The notes: generated by a model not told the origin, from the letters alone. 64,000 nt of DNA from Delphinapterus leucas (GCF_002288925.2 NW_022098036.1:37571699-37635698), one strand, 5' to 3'; counted from the first letter of the stretch, positions 35,508 through 48,500 are shown. Translations and numbers: made by a program.

Positions 35508-35520
35508 AATTCCATGATAC

Positions 35521-35884
35521 TGGGCTTCCCTGGTGGCACAGTGGTTAAGAATCTGCCTGCCAATGCAGGGAACACGTGTTTGAGCCCTAGTCCAGGAAGA
35601 TCCCACATGCTGAGGAGCAACTGAGCCCGTGTGCCACAACTACTGAGCCTGTGCTCTAGAGCCCGCGAGCCACAACTACTGAGCCCGCATGCCACAACTA
35701 CTGAAGTCCGCGTGCCTAGAGCCCGTGCTCCACAACAAGAGAAGCCACCACAATGAGAAGTGCGCGCACTGCAACGAAGAGTAGCCCCTGCTCACCAAGA
35801 CTAGAGAAAGCCCGCGTGCAGCAACAAAGACCCAACACAGCCAAAAATAAAATAAATGAAATAAATAAATTTATTTAAAAAAAC
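35521..35884 (+). mobile_element. Long CHR-type SINE
   Basis: Complete copy with an extra ACAACTACTGAGCCCGC-type internal unit. 13-bp TSD AATTCCATGATAC lies at 35508-35520 and 35885-35897. Confidence 0.94.
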
Positions 35885-35897
35885 AATTCCATGATAC

Positions 35898-37170
35898 TTT
35901 TGTGAAATAATAAGATGGTCAAATGTGAATGAGATAAAGAAGGAATGTATGTGTGTGTAATAAATTCTGATTTCAGAGGTGAAACTATGGTCAAGTACTT
36001 CTGAATGGAAAAACTTTTAATTTTTTAAAATGTATTTATTAAAAGTAGTACATAGTGAATCATCTTAAAAGGAATACTGTCAAATATTATGATATAGTAA
36101 TTGGCCTGCTCTACCAAGATTCACAAAATAGTACTCCTGTTTAAGAAAAGATCATTTTATTAAAAATAGAGTTACCAGATAACTTGTCATACAAATCAGG
36201 ACACTTTTGAGACTGGAGAAGACACTATTAATAATGTGGAACAACAGGTATAAACTGTAATTGTTCCAGGAAAATTGGAGCATTTGGTCAGTCTAATGAT
36301 CTCTACTTTATTAAAAATATTAATTATTTAATTTATTAAAAACATAAAGCAAATTGTAGCAGTCATTTTACTAAGAAGGATATGGTGAGTCATGCAGATT
36401 TATTTGCTTTAGGCTAAAGTTATCTCTTCTAAGATAACTCAAGGACCAAAGACCCTTTTAGTAAGCTGGCATCTCCTCCATGGCCCTTTAGGTAACGTGG
36501 GGCAGGCACTCAACAAGAACCTCTTTTACCAGGAGTGACCCAGCTCTTTCCTGACCTCTGACCTAGCTCCAGCCTGTCTCCAGCTGCCCCAGGGCTCAGC
36601 CTTCATTCTAAGGACACCGCTGACCGTGACCCTGGTGCCACAGCACACTGTGCCTCCTGACACTGCCTTTATGCTCCCCAGCTACCATTAACACCCTTGC
36701 TCCCACTGAGGGACCACCAATCCACACATGACTGAACTGCCTGGGACTTTGTGCTGCCACGAAAAGGCCTTCTGTTCTACCATCTCCTCAGAGTTTTACA
36801 CACTTCCCTTTTAGTGCAAGACTTCATCCTTTACCAAGCTTTGGCATGAAGGAAGGAAATGAAAAGAGTTGTTTTATCCTCAAAAAGAGGTTAATAACAT
36901 TAGGCAATTCCTTTAGGCTTATTAAGTCACGAGTCAAGCTGACTATGGAAAATTGTTAAAGAAATATTCTGTAATGTTAACTATAAAAAGCTACTGAACC
37001 CTAGCCTAGCAAATTTTGAGAAAGAATTTCTAAGGATGCCAAAAACACATTTTTGAAAAGGGCTACAATTTTTTTTCCCTAAAAAAGTAAAATACAAGGA
37101 CCAGGTGATAGTGAAACAGGAGGAAAGGAAGCAAGACACAACCCTTAAAGAATGACATAGCCGTTGTGAA
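35898..37170. other. Intergenic sequence, no gene recognised
   Basis: 36460-36800 is less AT-rich than its surroundings but has no convincing open frame. No repeat recognised. Confidence 0.4.
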
Positions 37171-37172
37171 TA

Positions 37173-38075
37173 TGATATAAACTGGTTAGAACTGACTAGG
37201 CCCAAGGTGGCTGAAGGTTCGACTTCCAGTAGACATCGAGCCTTATTATGTGCTCATTGTAATACATTAGCATATGCTAAATACACACCCACAGGTGCCA
37301 TGACAATTCCAAGGCTGACCATAAATGGTCAAAAAGTGGGCAGTGGCCCAATTCCTGGTAATCCCCACCCCTTCCCCAAAATAGTTGGAATAATCCTCCC
37401 ACTCAGCCTATGAAATTACACAGCCCACAAAAACTAACCACCCCATATTTGGGGTCAGCTCTTGCCTTTTGAGACTGACCGCATTCTGTCTGTGGAATGT
37501 GTATCTCAATAAAGCTGCTTCTTACCTATCACTTTGCCTCCTGCTGAATTCCTTCTGCACTGAAACATAAAGAACCTGAGCTTCATTAAGTCCTGAGATC
37601 AGGTGTGTGATCTCAATTGAAAGACAGCAGGTTTGAGTCCCAGCCTGTGGGTTCAATGCCCAATCTGAATTTTGGCTGGGTTCGAATCCCATTTGAGTTG
37701 TGCAGTTTTTTGGGTTTTTTGTTTTGTTTTGTTTTTTAAAGAAGATGTTGGGGGTAGGAGTTTATTAATCTATTTATTTATTTTTGCTGTGTTGGGTCTT
37801 CGTTTCTGTGCGAGGGCTTTCTCTAGTTGTGGCAAGCGGGGGGCCACTCGTCATCACTATGCGCGGACCTCTCACTATCGCGGCCTCTCTTGTTGCGGAG
37901 CACAGGCTCCAGTCGCGCAGGCTCAGTAGTTGTGGCTCACGGGCCTAGTTGCTCCGCGGCATGTGGGATCCTCCCAGACCAGGGCTCGAACCCGTGGCCC
38001 CTGCATTAGCAGGCAGATTCTCAACCACTGCGCCACCAGGGAAGCCCGAGTTGTGTGGTTTTAACGCAACTTTGT
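37173..38075 (+). mobile_element. Probable ERV1-type LTR, split by a SINE
   Basis: LTR-like features: TGATATAAACTGGTTAGAAC start, TTCCAAGGCTGACCATAAAT, CCCCACCCCTTCCCCAAAAT, then a CTCAATAAAGCTGCTTCTTA poly(A) region near 37505. The 3' boundary is uncertain; sequence continues beyond the SINE at 37710-38047. No viral coding sequence. Confidence 0.65.
37710..38047 (-). mobile_element. CHR-type SINE, minus strand
   Basis: Head at right CCACCAGGGAAGCCC, tail at left after TTTTGTTTTGTTTTTT. TSD GAGTTGTGYRGTTTT lies at 37695-37709 and 38048-38062 (two mismatches). Confidence 0.88.
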
Positions 38076-38159
38076 CTCTTACAGAGGTTGATCTATATGG
38101 CAATCAGCTCTGTCTGTTATGGAGGGTGATTTCCTCTCCAGCAAGCAATCTGCTCATCA

Positions 38160-38500
38160 TATGCACTTGATGTGTAACAGGCACCTCAAATTCCACATGA
38201 GCAAAACAGAAACCATCATCTTCCCCACAAACCATCATTCTCTTTTTCCATTCTTCTTTTACTAAATAAACTGCATCACCACCCAGCCAGATGGAGAACC
38301 AGAAATTCAGGAGTCATCTTTGACTCCTCCCTCTCCCTTACCCTCAGATTCTATCAATCCTCCATCAAAATGCTTCTCAAACCCACTGCCTTTGTTCTAT
38401 CTTCACAACACACATCCTGGCAGGTCAGTATCATTTCTCACAGTAGAGTCTCCACTATTGCCCCTCTCCAATCCATTCTCTACACAACAGGCACATAAAT
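38160..38500 (+). repeat. L2 fragment
   Basis: L2-like words ACAGGCACCTCAAATTCCAC and GGAGTCATCTTTGACTCCTC. No gene. Confidence 0.5.
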
Positions 38501-38502
38501 GG

Positions 38503-39060
38503 TATTATGAGCTGAATTGTGTACCCCAAATTCATATGTTGGAATCCTAACCCCCCAGTACCTTAGGATGTGACTGCATTTGAGACAGGGACTTTAAAGA
38601 GGTAATTAAAGGATATTAACTAGACTTGTGGTGATCATTTTGCAATATATAAAAATATTGAATCATTACGTTTACACCTGAAACTAATATAATGTTATAT
38701 GTCGATTATATCTCGATTTTTAAAAGAAATTCCTAAATGCCAAAAAAAGAGGCAATCAAGTTAAAAGGAGACCATTATGGCAGGCCCTAATTTAAACTGA
38801 CTGGTGTCCTCATAAAAAGAGAAAATTTGGGCACACAAAGAAACACTAGGGGCACACACACAAAGAATTGACCATTTGAGGAGATGGCAAGAGTGGAGCC
38901 ACCCGTAAGCTAAAGAAAGAGGCCTCAGAGGAAACCAACCCTACCAGCATCTTCATCTTGGACTTCCAGCCTCTAGAACTGGGAGCCTATTAATTTCTGT
39001 TGTTTAAGATACCCAGTCTGTGGTATTTTGTTATGGAAGCCCTAGCAAATTAATACATGT
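38503..39060 (+). mobile_element. MLT1-like LTR carrying an L1 tail insertion
   Basis: Same LTR type as 21520-21922: GAGCTGAATTGTGTACCCC, TGTGACTGCATTTGAGACAG, CTGGTGTCCTCATAAAAAGA, ending CCCTAGCAAATTAATACA. Interrupted at 38610-38745. Outer TSD is not certain. Confidence 0.75.
38610..38745 (+). mobile_element. 136-bp L1 3' tail
   Basis: Only the L1 3' UTR end is present (ACTAGACTTGTGGTGATCAT, ACACCTGAAACTAATATAAT) with an A-rich end. 14-bp TSD AAAGAGGYAATYAA lies at 38596-38609 and 38746-38759. Confidence 0.85.
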
Positions 39061-39065
39061 GGTAT

Positions 39066-39505
39066 CTTGCCCCTTTCCATCATCCTTCAAATAAAATTCA
39101 GTACAATTAACATGGCCTGTAAAGCCCTACATGATCTGGTCCTATGCACATCTTCTGCCCCATCCTTCTCCCAAGCTCTCTGCCCTCTAGCCTTACTGAA
39201 TTCCTCGGTCATACCTGGGGCCTTCTCACAAGTTGTTTCCTTTGCTGGAAACGTTAGTTCCCCACTCTCATTACCCACCTAACTTCAAGTCTCAGCTCAA
39301 ATGTCACTCCCTCAAGGAAATCTCCCTGACTCCCGGTCTAGGTCAGTTTTCCCTTTACATCACTAAACACAGTTGTCACTATTTGCCTCATATGTCCTGT
39401 GTTCCCCACTAATTCAGAAGCTCCCCAATAGCTGAACCACTCTTGTCTTGTTTACTTCTCTATCTACAGTGCCACCATACTACTTGATACATAGCAATAT
39501 AGTTG
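39066..39505 (+). repeat. L2 3' end
   Basis: GCCCTACATGATCTGGTCC, CAAATGTCACTCCCTCAAGG and CTGACTCCCGGTCTAGG follow in L2 order. Open frames on both strands here are repeat-derived. Confidence 0.65.
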
Positions 39506-40560
39506 ACCATATGACCAATGCTCTCTTTCAATATTTATAGCTTCCTCTGTTGAAGAACTGAGACCTCAATTGACTTAGTTGGATAAGCCATTGGGACAGC
39601 ACCATAAGATGCCAAATATGCAGCCCTCCTCCCAGCGGGCTGTACACCAGCACCCACAGCTCAGAGTGTCCTTCTCAAGAAGTGTAGTCTGAAGGAGGAA
39701 TGGCCAACAACAGAGACCTCAAAGTTCCTCTCTTAGACCCTGCTCCAAGTGACTTAGGATATGACCTAGGATCTGTCTCTATCCCAGACCATCTGATAGT
39801 GCTTCTGTCAACTGGTATTCAGAGAGGGACTATGAACTAGTCTACCAAATGCTACATACAGTATTTTGAACTGCAGCCAAGATTGTTTACAAAAATAATT
39901 CTTGGAATGTTAAAGGGAGTATTTTAAACCTAGAAATGTAGTAGGAGGAACACATATTTTCAAATAGGAATCTGGAGTATTCCTCATGTTCTGATAATCT
40001 CGCTGAAGTGGGAGGTCACTAGCTGAATTTTGTTCCATAAGGAAGAGAACAAACACTGCTAGGGTGCTAGAAATGAAGAACTTCATAGAAATGAAAGTGA
40101 ACTTCCTGCTCTGAGAAGCTATCCTTTAAGTGTTTCTTTCCTCTGGGAGTCTCCTGTCCTTCCGGGTCCTGAACCAGTATAATATACATTTTCTCTCTCT
40201 AGAGCCTCAATATTCCATGATCGTCCATCAAAGTCATTGTGACCTACAACTTCTATGCAGGTTCTTGCGCCACCTTCGTTCTGGTGCCTCCAGGGATGTC
40301 TGAGACACAGGGTTCCTGGTCCTGATGTAAGAGGCAATTGCATGTGGAGGTCTTGCTTGAAGGCAGCCAGAGACTGCCTGCATGATGGTGGCTGGCTAGC
40401 AAAGATAGGTGGGAAAATGTCAGCCTGCAGGCTGTTTGTATGAAATCTGAAATTCAGTTCCATTTATAGTCTAGTTGTTTTTAAATTGCTAAATGCTTGT
40501 TATGGTCACATATTTTATCTCACACTATAATCCTCAAAATAGCCTGCAAGGGACAATTAC
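39506..40560. other. Intergenic sequence, no gene recognised
   Basis: A 114-codon minus-strand frame at 40119-40463 overlaps a plus-strand frame and has no recognisable domain. Considered chance. Confidence 0.4.
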
Positions 40561-40743
40561 ATAGCTATTAAAATGATTATGTAGGTATATCTTTATTAAC
40601 ATATTAGCTTGTTGAGATGAAAGACATTTATAACATATTATTAAATGGAAAAAGTTACCAAACAGGATGTATAGTGCGTCCCTTTATTATAGAAATGTAA
40701 TACATATTTAGATGTATATACCACCATCAAAAGCAAAAACTAG

Positions 40744-41055
40744 GACTTCCAGGGTGGTGCAGTGGTTAAGAATCTGCCTGCCAATGCAGGGGACATGGGT
40801 TCGATCCCTGGTCTGGGAAGATCCCACATGCTGCGGAGCAACTAAGCCCACAAGCCACAACTACAGAGCCCACATGCTGCAACTACTAAAGCCCGCGTAC
40901 TCGGAGCCCATGCTCCACAATGAGAGAAGCCACCAGAATGAGAAGGCCGTGCACCACAATGCGAGTAGCCCCTGCTCGCTGCAACTAGAGAAAAGCCCGT
41001 ACACAGCAACGAAGACCCAATGCAGCCAAAAAATTAAATAAACAAAATTTTTTTA
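40744..41055 (+). mobile_element. Long CHR-type SINE
   Basis: Head GACTTCCAGGGTGGTGCAG, tail TGCAGCCAAAAAATTAAATA. TSD AAAAACTAG lies at 40735-40743 and 41056-41064. Confidence 0.9.
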
Positions 41056-41115
41056 AAAAACTAGTGAGCTATAAACTTTTTTTAAAATTCTTTAAAATGA
41101 ATAGGGGATATCTGA

Positions 41116-41402
41116 GGGACTTCCCTGGTGGTCCAGTGGTTAAGAATCCACCTTCCAATGCTGGGGACAGGGGTTCGATCCCTGGCTGGGGAACTAAGAT
41201 CTCACATGCCGCAGGGCAACTAAGCCTGCGTGCTGCAATTACTTAGCCCGCATGCTCTGGAGCCCCATGCAGGGCAAGTAGAGAAGCCCACGTGCCAAAC
41301 GAAGAGCCCACTTGCTGCCACGAAAGATCCTGCATGCCGCAACAAAGATCCTGCTTACTGCAACTAAGGCCTGATGCAGCCAAAAAAAAAAAAAAAAGAT
41401 AA
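41116..41402 (+). mobile_element. Long CHR-type SINE, GGGGAACTAAGATC subtype
   Basis: Head GGGACTTCCCTGGTGGTCCA and box B GGTTCGATCCCTGGC, A-tail. TSD ATAGGGGAYATCTGA lies at 41101-41115 and 41403-41417 (one mismatch). Confidence 0.92.
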
Positions 41403-41500
41403 ATAGGGGACATCTGAAAGAGAATCTAAGTGATAGGACTGAGGCTGTATCTTATAAAAAAAAAAAAAGTATAAGATTTGAATTCAAGTACATCTGAAGC

Positions 41501-42485
41501 CAAAGCTCCAAAGCTTTTTCTACTCTTTTGTTAGATTATTTTTTGGGATTACCCTTTAAGCAGTGGCCCAGGCTCCTCAGAGGAATGCTTTATTTATATG
41601 TAAAGAAATCTACCCTACACTCCCTAAAGGCCTCATGAAAATAAGGTTCTGGTAGGCAGTAGTAAACTCTTTACCTCCAAATTGGCTATAGCTAATGATG
41701 ACTCCGTAGGCCTGAGTTGCCTTAGTTTTTATACTGTCTGTATGCACAAATTCAGAGAAAAACATAAGTAAGCCACATTTGACTATGGCTTTCATAAGAA
41801 TATCTTAAAAGATGCAGTTTTATAAGTATAAAGTATTTAATTACATTCCTCTAAGTATCTCTGGACCTTTGATATTATTAGCTCATAATCTCAGTCAACA
41901 ACCATTTTATATTGTCCTTATTTCACTTACTGAGCAATAAAAATTTCTCATTTCCATCATGATGATGGAGAAAGAAAAGAAACATGATTCATAAGACAAG
42001 GAACTCTGAATTCCAGTCTTATATTACCTTCTGATAATTGTGTTTTTGAAATAAGGAAAGGAAGAGAGGGCACTAGGATACTGCCTAAGAGACATGAAAG
42101 TAAAATGAGCCATAAAAAGACTGATTTTGATATCAAAAACTTAAAGAGGATTTCCTGTCCAAATAGCAAACAGTAAGAAATATTTATCTTCAGGAAGCCA
42201 CCCTTACTAGCTATTTTATGATCAAAAAAGTTAAGAAAGTTGTCTAGTTCTCATTAGTAGAAACCTATACTAAGTTTAAAAATTATATCTCTCACTTAAC
42301 TTGGAAATCTCAAAATAATAAGAGTGGAGGAGGGTCAGAAACCATATTAATATTGCCTAGTCCATTTTAGTTTTAACATTCAATACTTAAATGCAAAATA
42401 TTTTCCTTCTACTATTTATTTATAATATTATTATTTATCACACATTGTAAAAGAACACATTTCTTAAATAAACTAAGTCCTAGAT
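41501..42485. other. Intergenic sequence, no gene recognised
   Basis: No recognised repeat; open frames are short. Confidence 0.45.
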
Positions 42486-42785
42486 CTGCGCTGTCCAATA
42501 TGGCAGCTATCGAGCACTTGTTTGAAGTGTGGATAGTTCAAATTAAAATGTGTTTTAAGTGTAAAATACACATCAGATTTTAAAGACTTAGTGCCCCAAA
42601 AAAGGATGTAATTACTTCATCAATAATTTTGTATTGATTACATGTTGAAACTATAATATTTGAACATATCGAATTAAATGAAATACATCATTAAAACAAA
42701 TTCTACCTATTGCTTTTTACTTTTTAAATGTGGCTCTGGAAAATTTTTAATGGGACTTGCGTAATATTTCTATTGGACAGCACTG
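42486..42785. mobile_element. 300-bp hAT-like MITE with intact inverted ends
   Basis: Terminal inverted repeats CTGCGCTGTCCAATA (42486-42500) and TATTGGACAGCACTG (42771-42785) pair at 13 of 15 positions. The interior is AT-rich with no ORF. Related ends occur at 6088. Confidence 0.85.
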
Positions 42786-43626
42786 CCTTAGAGTTTTCGC
42801 CTTTCAGTAGTTAGTAACCTGAATCAGGAGTAAGAGTGTCAGACTTCATTCCTGTCTTCTTGGGATATCTTTAGCTTACAGTTTACCTTAAAAGGGGATC
42901 AGAAACGTAAAATCTTTACAAATATGGTTAACAAAATGGAAAGCATGAAACTCATGTGCACATAAGTATATATGCACCTACTAAATCCTTTCACTTTCCC
43001 CCATCTTCATCACCACTACTTGGTCCAAGCTGCCTTTGTCTCTTGCCTGGACTAACATAATAGTCTTTTGAACAGATTTAGCAGGTCCTCTTTGATGCCA
43101 ACCCACAACTACTTGTTATTACCGTGTCAGTCCTTGCTAGCCAAACTTCCTCTTCCAGGATCTACTTTCTTTTAACCTCAAAACTTTCTCTGGCCAAAGG
43201 GTCCCACGCTTCTCATATGTGTGAAAAAGGAAGTACCAAGAAATTAACACCCTCTGGGAGCATCCATAAACCAAAAATTGACAGGAATTCGTGTATAAAT
43301 ACCCAAGCTCCTTGTCCCTTGGGTGAGGTAAGCTCCTTGTCCCTTGGGTGAGGTAACCCAGGGGTATGTGTTCTACACCGTTTCCCAGAGTTCCTCAGTG
43401 GAATTAAGCGTTAATTACCCACAGTTGTATCTTGTTTAGTACTTCACCCTTCATTTGCTTCTGCCCATCTCTATCTCCCTTCCCCACCCCTTACCAGGGC
43501 TTCCTGAGATCATTTCAGAAAAAAAACTACTTGCTCTAAGTCTACTTCTGGCTGAACCCAAACTGAAATAATTGGTCTTCCCACTGTCACTGTCACATTT
43601 CAGCAATCCATTCTCCACCTCAAAAG
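42786..43626. other. Intergenic sequence with a 25-bp tandem duplication
   Basis: No gene recognised. Two identical 25-bp units beginning AAGCTCCTTGTCCC lie at 43305-43329 and 43330-43354. Confidence 0.5.
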
Positions 43627-43642
43627 CCAGGCTATCTTTTTT

Positions 43643-44006
43643 TTTTTTTTTGGCTGCATTGGGTCTTCGTTGCTGCATGCAGGCCTTCTCTAGTTGGGGT
43701 GAGTGGGGGCTACTCTTCATTGTGGTGCCCGGGCTTCTCATTGTTGTGGAGCACGGGCTCTAGGCACAGGCTTCAGTAGTTGTGGCACGCAAGCTCAGTA
43801 GTTGTGGCATGCAGGCTCAGTAGTTGTGCCTCGCGGGCTCAGTAGTTGTGCCTCGCAGGCTCAGTAGTTGTGCCTCACAGGCTCAGTAGTTGTGGCTCAT
43901 GGGCTTAGCTGCTCCATGGCATGTGGGATCTTCCCAGACCAGGGCTCGAACCCGTGTCCCCTGAATTGGCAGGTGGATTCTTAACCACTGCGCCACCTGG
44001 GAAGCC
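43643..44006 (-). mobile_element. Long CHR-type SINE with a six-copy internal tandem array, minus strand
   Basis: T-tail at left, head CCACCTGGGAAGCCC at right. 16-bp TSD CCAGGCTATCTTTTTT lies at 43627-43642 and 44007-44022. The ACAACTACTGAGC-type internal unit is expanded to six copies. Confidence 0.93.
43771..43902. repeat. 22-bp x 6 minisatellite inside a SINE
   Basis: Six units of 22 bp, GCTCAGTAGTTGTGCCTCGC plus AG in type, at 43771, 43793, 43815, 43837, 43859 and 43881. The three middle units (from 43815) share a GTGCCTC variant, so the array grew by local duplication after variation arose. Confidence 0.9.
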
Positions 44007-44022
44007 CCAGGCTATCTTTTTT

Positions 44023-45535
44023 AACTACCACCATAACTATATCACTTCTTACCTAAAACCTTTCAGTGATTTCCAATGCTCTTAGGATAAAGACCATCCA
44101 ATACCTTAATTTGAAGTTTCTGGATGTTGATTCCAACGACTGCTTTACTACCTGTGTTCCTCTGCCGCACTCTAGAGATTTTACCATCAAACAGAACTGC
44201 CACACCTTGAACATTAAAAATTCCAATATCCCACTTCAACCACAGTCTGCTATACTCATATAAACACTACTATGCCTACACCAGACCTCCAGTCCCTCAA
44301 CTCCACCCTCACTCTCCCTCTGTCAAACTCATGGTGGTTTTCCTATTCTACTTAAAACCCTAGAAATATCACTTCTGCTACTTTCTTATCAGCATTCTCA
44401 ACCCTGCTGGCCTCCTCTCCTGGTAGTATTAGTACGGAAACCATCAGCCAAGAATATTTTGACAATCTGCTTCTTCTACACCCAGGCTGGAAGTAAATGT
44501 AGGAGTAAGTAGCTCATAATTTTACTTTTGCACAGTGAGGTATTTTTCCCCGTTCCCAGGGGGAACCCACAAATAAATGATCCCTAATCTCAAATAGACC
44601 CTTAACATAGCTCAATAATTTTTTGTGTGTCTCTTATTACTTCCATAGGAAATTCTAAATTTTCATTATTTTCCATCACCCTTCCTCTGTTCACTTTCAG
44701 CAGACTACGTTGAGTCTGAGTTTGCAGAGAAACAAATCTATCCAAGCCCTTGACTCTATCATCCTGTCAAAAGCCCATCTCTCCACCTGTACTCCAAAGC
44801 CCAAACCTTTCTCCCCCAAGGCTGAGCCTGAATCCAAGTCCTTTCATAATCAAAACGTAGACCAACTTCCCAGCCTCACTTTCTGCCTCTCCTCCAGGTA
44901 CATCCTACCTGCAATTCTCAAACATGGGGAGGATCTGGAGCCTGATGTGGTGGATCTTATCCAATAAGGCCGTGAGCAGGCAGAACCCAGGAGACAGTCT
45001 CCTGAATAAAGATGAATTCCCGTTTCCAGGAATGCTATCACAACAAGGACCCAGCCAAGGAGGAGAATCCAAGCCATAAATCGTGGCATGAAGTTGAAAG
45101 GTCATGAGCCAAAGATTCTAATAAATGGGGAGACCCAATTTGGAGAGCAAGAGCACGTAGAAAGTAGAAATGGGTCAATAGGAGGAAACAGACATGGAAC
45201 AAGAAATGAGTTAGGTACAGCATAATGCTCTTCTCTTAATCACTGCACAGTTGTCTCCTCTAGGTCATTCCAATCCCATTAAATGTCACCTATGGAAAGG
45301 TCTTTCCCAACAGCCCCACTTGACTAGACACTTAGTTACTCACCACATTTCCATGTTTTAATACTCTGCATAGTACTTTAGGTGCTAGCTGATATTTCTT
45401 TAATTATTGGTTTATTGTACATCTCTCCCAACTAGAATGTAAGCTCCATGAGAACAAAGCTCTTCTCATTTATTCTATATCCCCAGTGACAAGAACAGTG
45501 CTTGGTAAATATTAGATAAATGAATATCTAGACCT
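44023..45535 (+). repeat. L2 fragments in intergenic sequence
   Basis: 44040-44460 has AACCTTTCAGTGATTTCCAA and TAGGATAAAGACCATCCA. 45250-45530 has CTAGAATGTAAGCTCCATGA and AACAGTGCTTGGTAAATATT. Both read as L2 on the plus strand. No gene between them. Confidence 0.6.
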
Positions 45536-45539
45536 AGGG

Positions 45540-48500
45540 ACACATCCAGACTGAAAGTGTGGGGATGGATAAAGATATTCCATGCAAATGGAAATCAAAA
45601 GAAAGCTGGAGGAACAATACTCATATCAGACAAAATAGACTTTAAAATAAAGACTATTACAAGAGACAAGAAAGGGCACTATAAAATGATCAAAGGATCA
45701 ATCCAAGAAGATATAGCAATTTTAAATATCTATGCACCCAACATAGGAGCACAATAGATAAGGCAAATGATACCACCCATAAAAGGGGAAATCAACAGTA
45801 ACACAATAATAGGTGACTTTAACACCCCACTTTCACCAATAGACCCATCATCCAAACAGAAAATAAATAAGGAAACACAAGCTTTAAATAACACATTAGA
45901 CCAGATGGATTTAATTGATATTTATAGGACATTCCATCCAAAAACAACAGAATACACTTTCTTCTCATGTGCACATGGAACATTCTCCAGGATAGATCAT
46001 GTCTTAGGTCAAATATCAAGCCTCAGTAAATTAAAGAAAATTGAAATCATATCTAGTATTTTTTCCAACCACAATGCTATGAGACTAGATATCAATTACA
46101 GGAAAAAAACTGTAAAAAATACAAACATGGAGGCTAAACAATACACTACTAAATAGCCAAGAGATCACCAAAGAAATCAAAGAGGAAACCAAAAAATATC
46201 TAGAAAAAAATGACAATGAAAACATGATGACCCAAAATGTATGGGATGCAGCAAAAACAGTTCTAAGAGGGATGTTTATAGCAATACAATCCTACCTCAA
46301 GAAACAAGAAAAATCTCAAATATATAAACAACCTAACCTTACACCTAAAGCAATTAGAGAAAGAACAACAACAACAAAACAAAAACCCAAAGCTAGCAGA
46401 AGAAAGAAATCATAAACATTAGATCAGAAATAAATGAAAAAGAAATGAAGGCAACAATGGAACAATAGCAAAGATCAATAAAGCAAAAAGGTGGTTCTTT
46501 GAGAAGATAAACAAAATTAATAAACCATCAACCAGACTAATCAAGAAAAAAGGGAGAAGACTCAAATCAACAGAATTAGAAATGAAAAAGGAGAAGTAAC
46601 AACTGACACAGCAGAAATACAAGGGATCATGAGAGACTACTACAAGCATCTATATGCCAATAAAATGGATAATCTGGAAGAAATGGACAAACTCTCAGAA
46701 AAACACAACCTTCCAAGACTGAACTAGGAAGAAATACAAATTATGAACAGACCAATCACAAGCTCTGATACTGAAACTGTGATTAAAACTCTTCCAACAA
46801 CCAAAAGCCCAGGACCAGATGGCTTCACAGATGAATTCTATCAAACATTTAGAGAAGAGCTACTACCCATCCTTCTCAAACTCTTCCAAAATGTAGCAGA
46901 GGGAGGAACACTCCCAAACTCATTCTACAGGGCCACCATCACCCTGACACCAAAACCAGACAAAGATGTCACAAAGAAAGAAAACTACAGGCTGATAACA
47001 CTGATGAACATAGATGAACAAAAATCCTCCACAAAATACCAGCAAACAGAATCCAACAGCACATTAAAAGGATCATACACCATGATCAAGTGGGATTTAT
47101 CCCAGAGATGCAAGCATTCTTCAATATGCACAAATCAGTCAATGTGATATACCATATTAACAAACTGAAGGATAAAAACCATATGATCATCTCAACAGGT
47201 GCAGAAAAAGCTTTTGACAAAATTCAACACCCATTTATGATAAAAACTCTCCAGAAAGTGGGCATAGAGGGAACCTACCTCAACATAATAAAAGCCATAT
47301 ATGACAAACCCACAGCCGACATCGTTCTTTTTTTTTTTTTTTTTTTTTGCGGTACGTGGGCCTCTCACTGTTGTGGCCTCTCCCGTTGCGGAGCACAGGC
47401 TCCGGACGTGCAGGCTCAACGGCCATGGGTCACGGGCCCAGCCACTCCACCGCATGTGGGATCTTCCCAGACCAGGGCACGAACCCGTGTCCCCTGCATC
47501 GGCAGGCGGACTCTCAACCACTGCGCCACCAGGGAAGCCCCTAACATCATTCTTAATGGTGAAAAACTGAAAACATTTCCTCTAAGATCAGAAACAAGAC
47601 AAGGGTGCCCACTCTCACCACTATTATTCCAGATAAGTTAGGAAGTTTTAGCCACGGAAATCAAAGAAGAAAAAGAACTAAAAGGAATCCAAATTGGAAA
47701 AGAAGAAGTAAAACTGTCACTGTTTGCAGATGACATGATACTATACATAGAGAATCCTAAAGATGCCACCAGGAAACTACTAGAGCTAATCAATTAATTT
47801 GGTAAAGTAGCAGGGTGCAAAATTGATGCACAGAAATCTCTTGCGTTCCTGTACACTAACGATGAAAACTCTGAAAGAGAAATTAAGGAAACATTCCCAT
47901 TTACCATTGCAACAAAAAGAATAAAATACCTAGGAGACAAAAGACCTGTATGCAGAAAGCTATAAGACACTGATGAAAAAAATCAAAGATGATACAAACA
48001 TGGAAAGATAGACCATGTTCTTGGACTGGAAGAATCCATTGTGAAAATGACTATACTACCCAAAGCAATCTACAGATTCAATGCAACCCCTATCAAACTA
48101 CCAATGGCATTTTTCACAGAATTATAACACAAAATTTCACAATTTGTACGGAAACACAAAAGACCCCAAATAGCCAAAGCAATCTTGAGAAAGAAAAACG
48201 AAGCTGGAGGAATCAGGCTCCCTGACTTCAGAATATACTACAAAGCTACAGTAATCAATACAGTATGGTACTGGCACAAAAACAGAAATATAGATCAATG
48301 GAACAGGATAGAAAGTCCAGAGGTAAATCCACACACATATGGTCACCTTATCTTTGACAAAGGAGTCAAGAATATACAATGGAGAAAAGACAGCCTCTTC
48401 AATAAGTGGTGCTGGGAAAACTGGACAGCTACATGTAAAAGAATGAAATTAGAACACTCCCTAACACCATACACAAAAATAAACTCAAAATGGATTAAAG

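Larger units (their letters stand above)
40561..41500 (+). mobile_element. Old L1M-like tail split by two SINEs
   Basis: 40561-40734 (AGCTATTAAAATGATTATGT, ATAACATATTATTAAATGG) and short pieces around 41065-41100 and after 41402 look like one old L1 3' end. Confidence 0.45.

Noticed and set aside
40119..40463. 114-codon minus-strand frame
   Set aside because: No recognisable domain or splice context, and an overlapping plus-strand frame of similar quality.
47090..47641. A 183-codon plus-strand frame
   Set aside because: It fuses a fragment of L1 reverse transcriptase with the reverse complement of a SINE inserted at 47330-47543. Chimeric by insertion, not a host gene.
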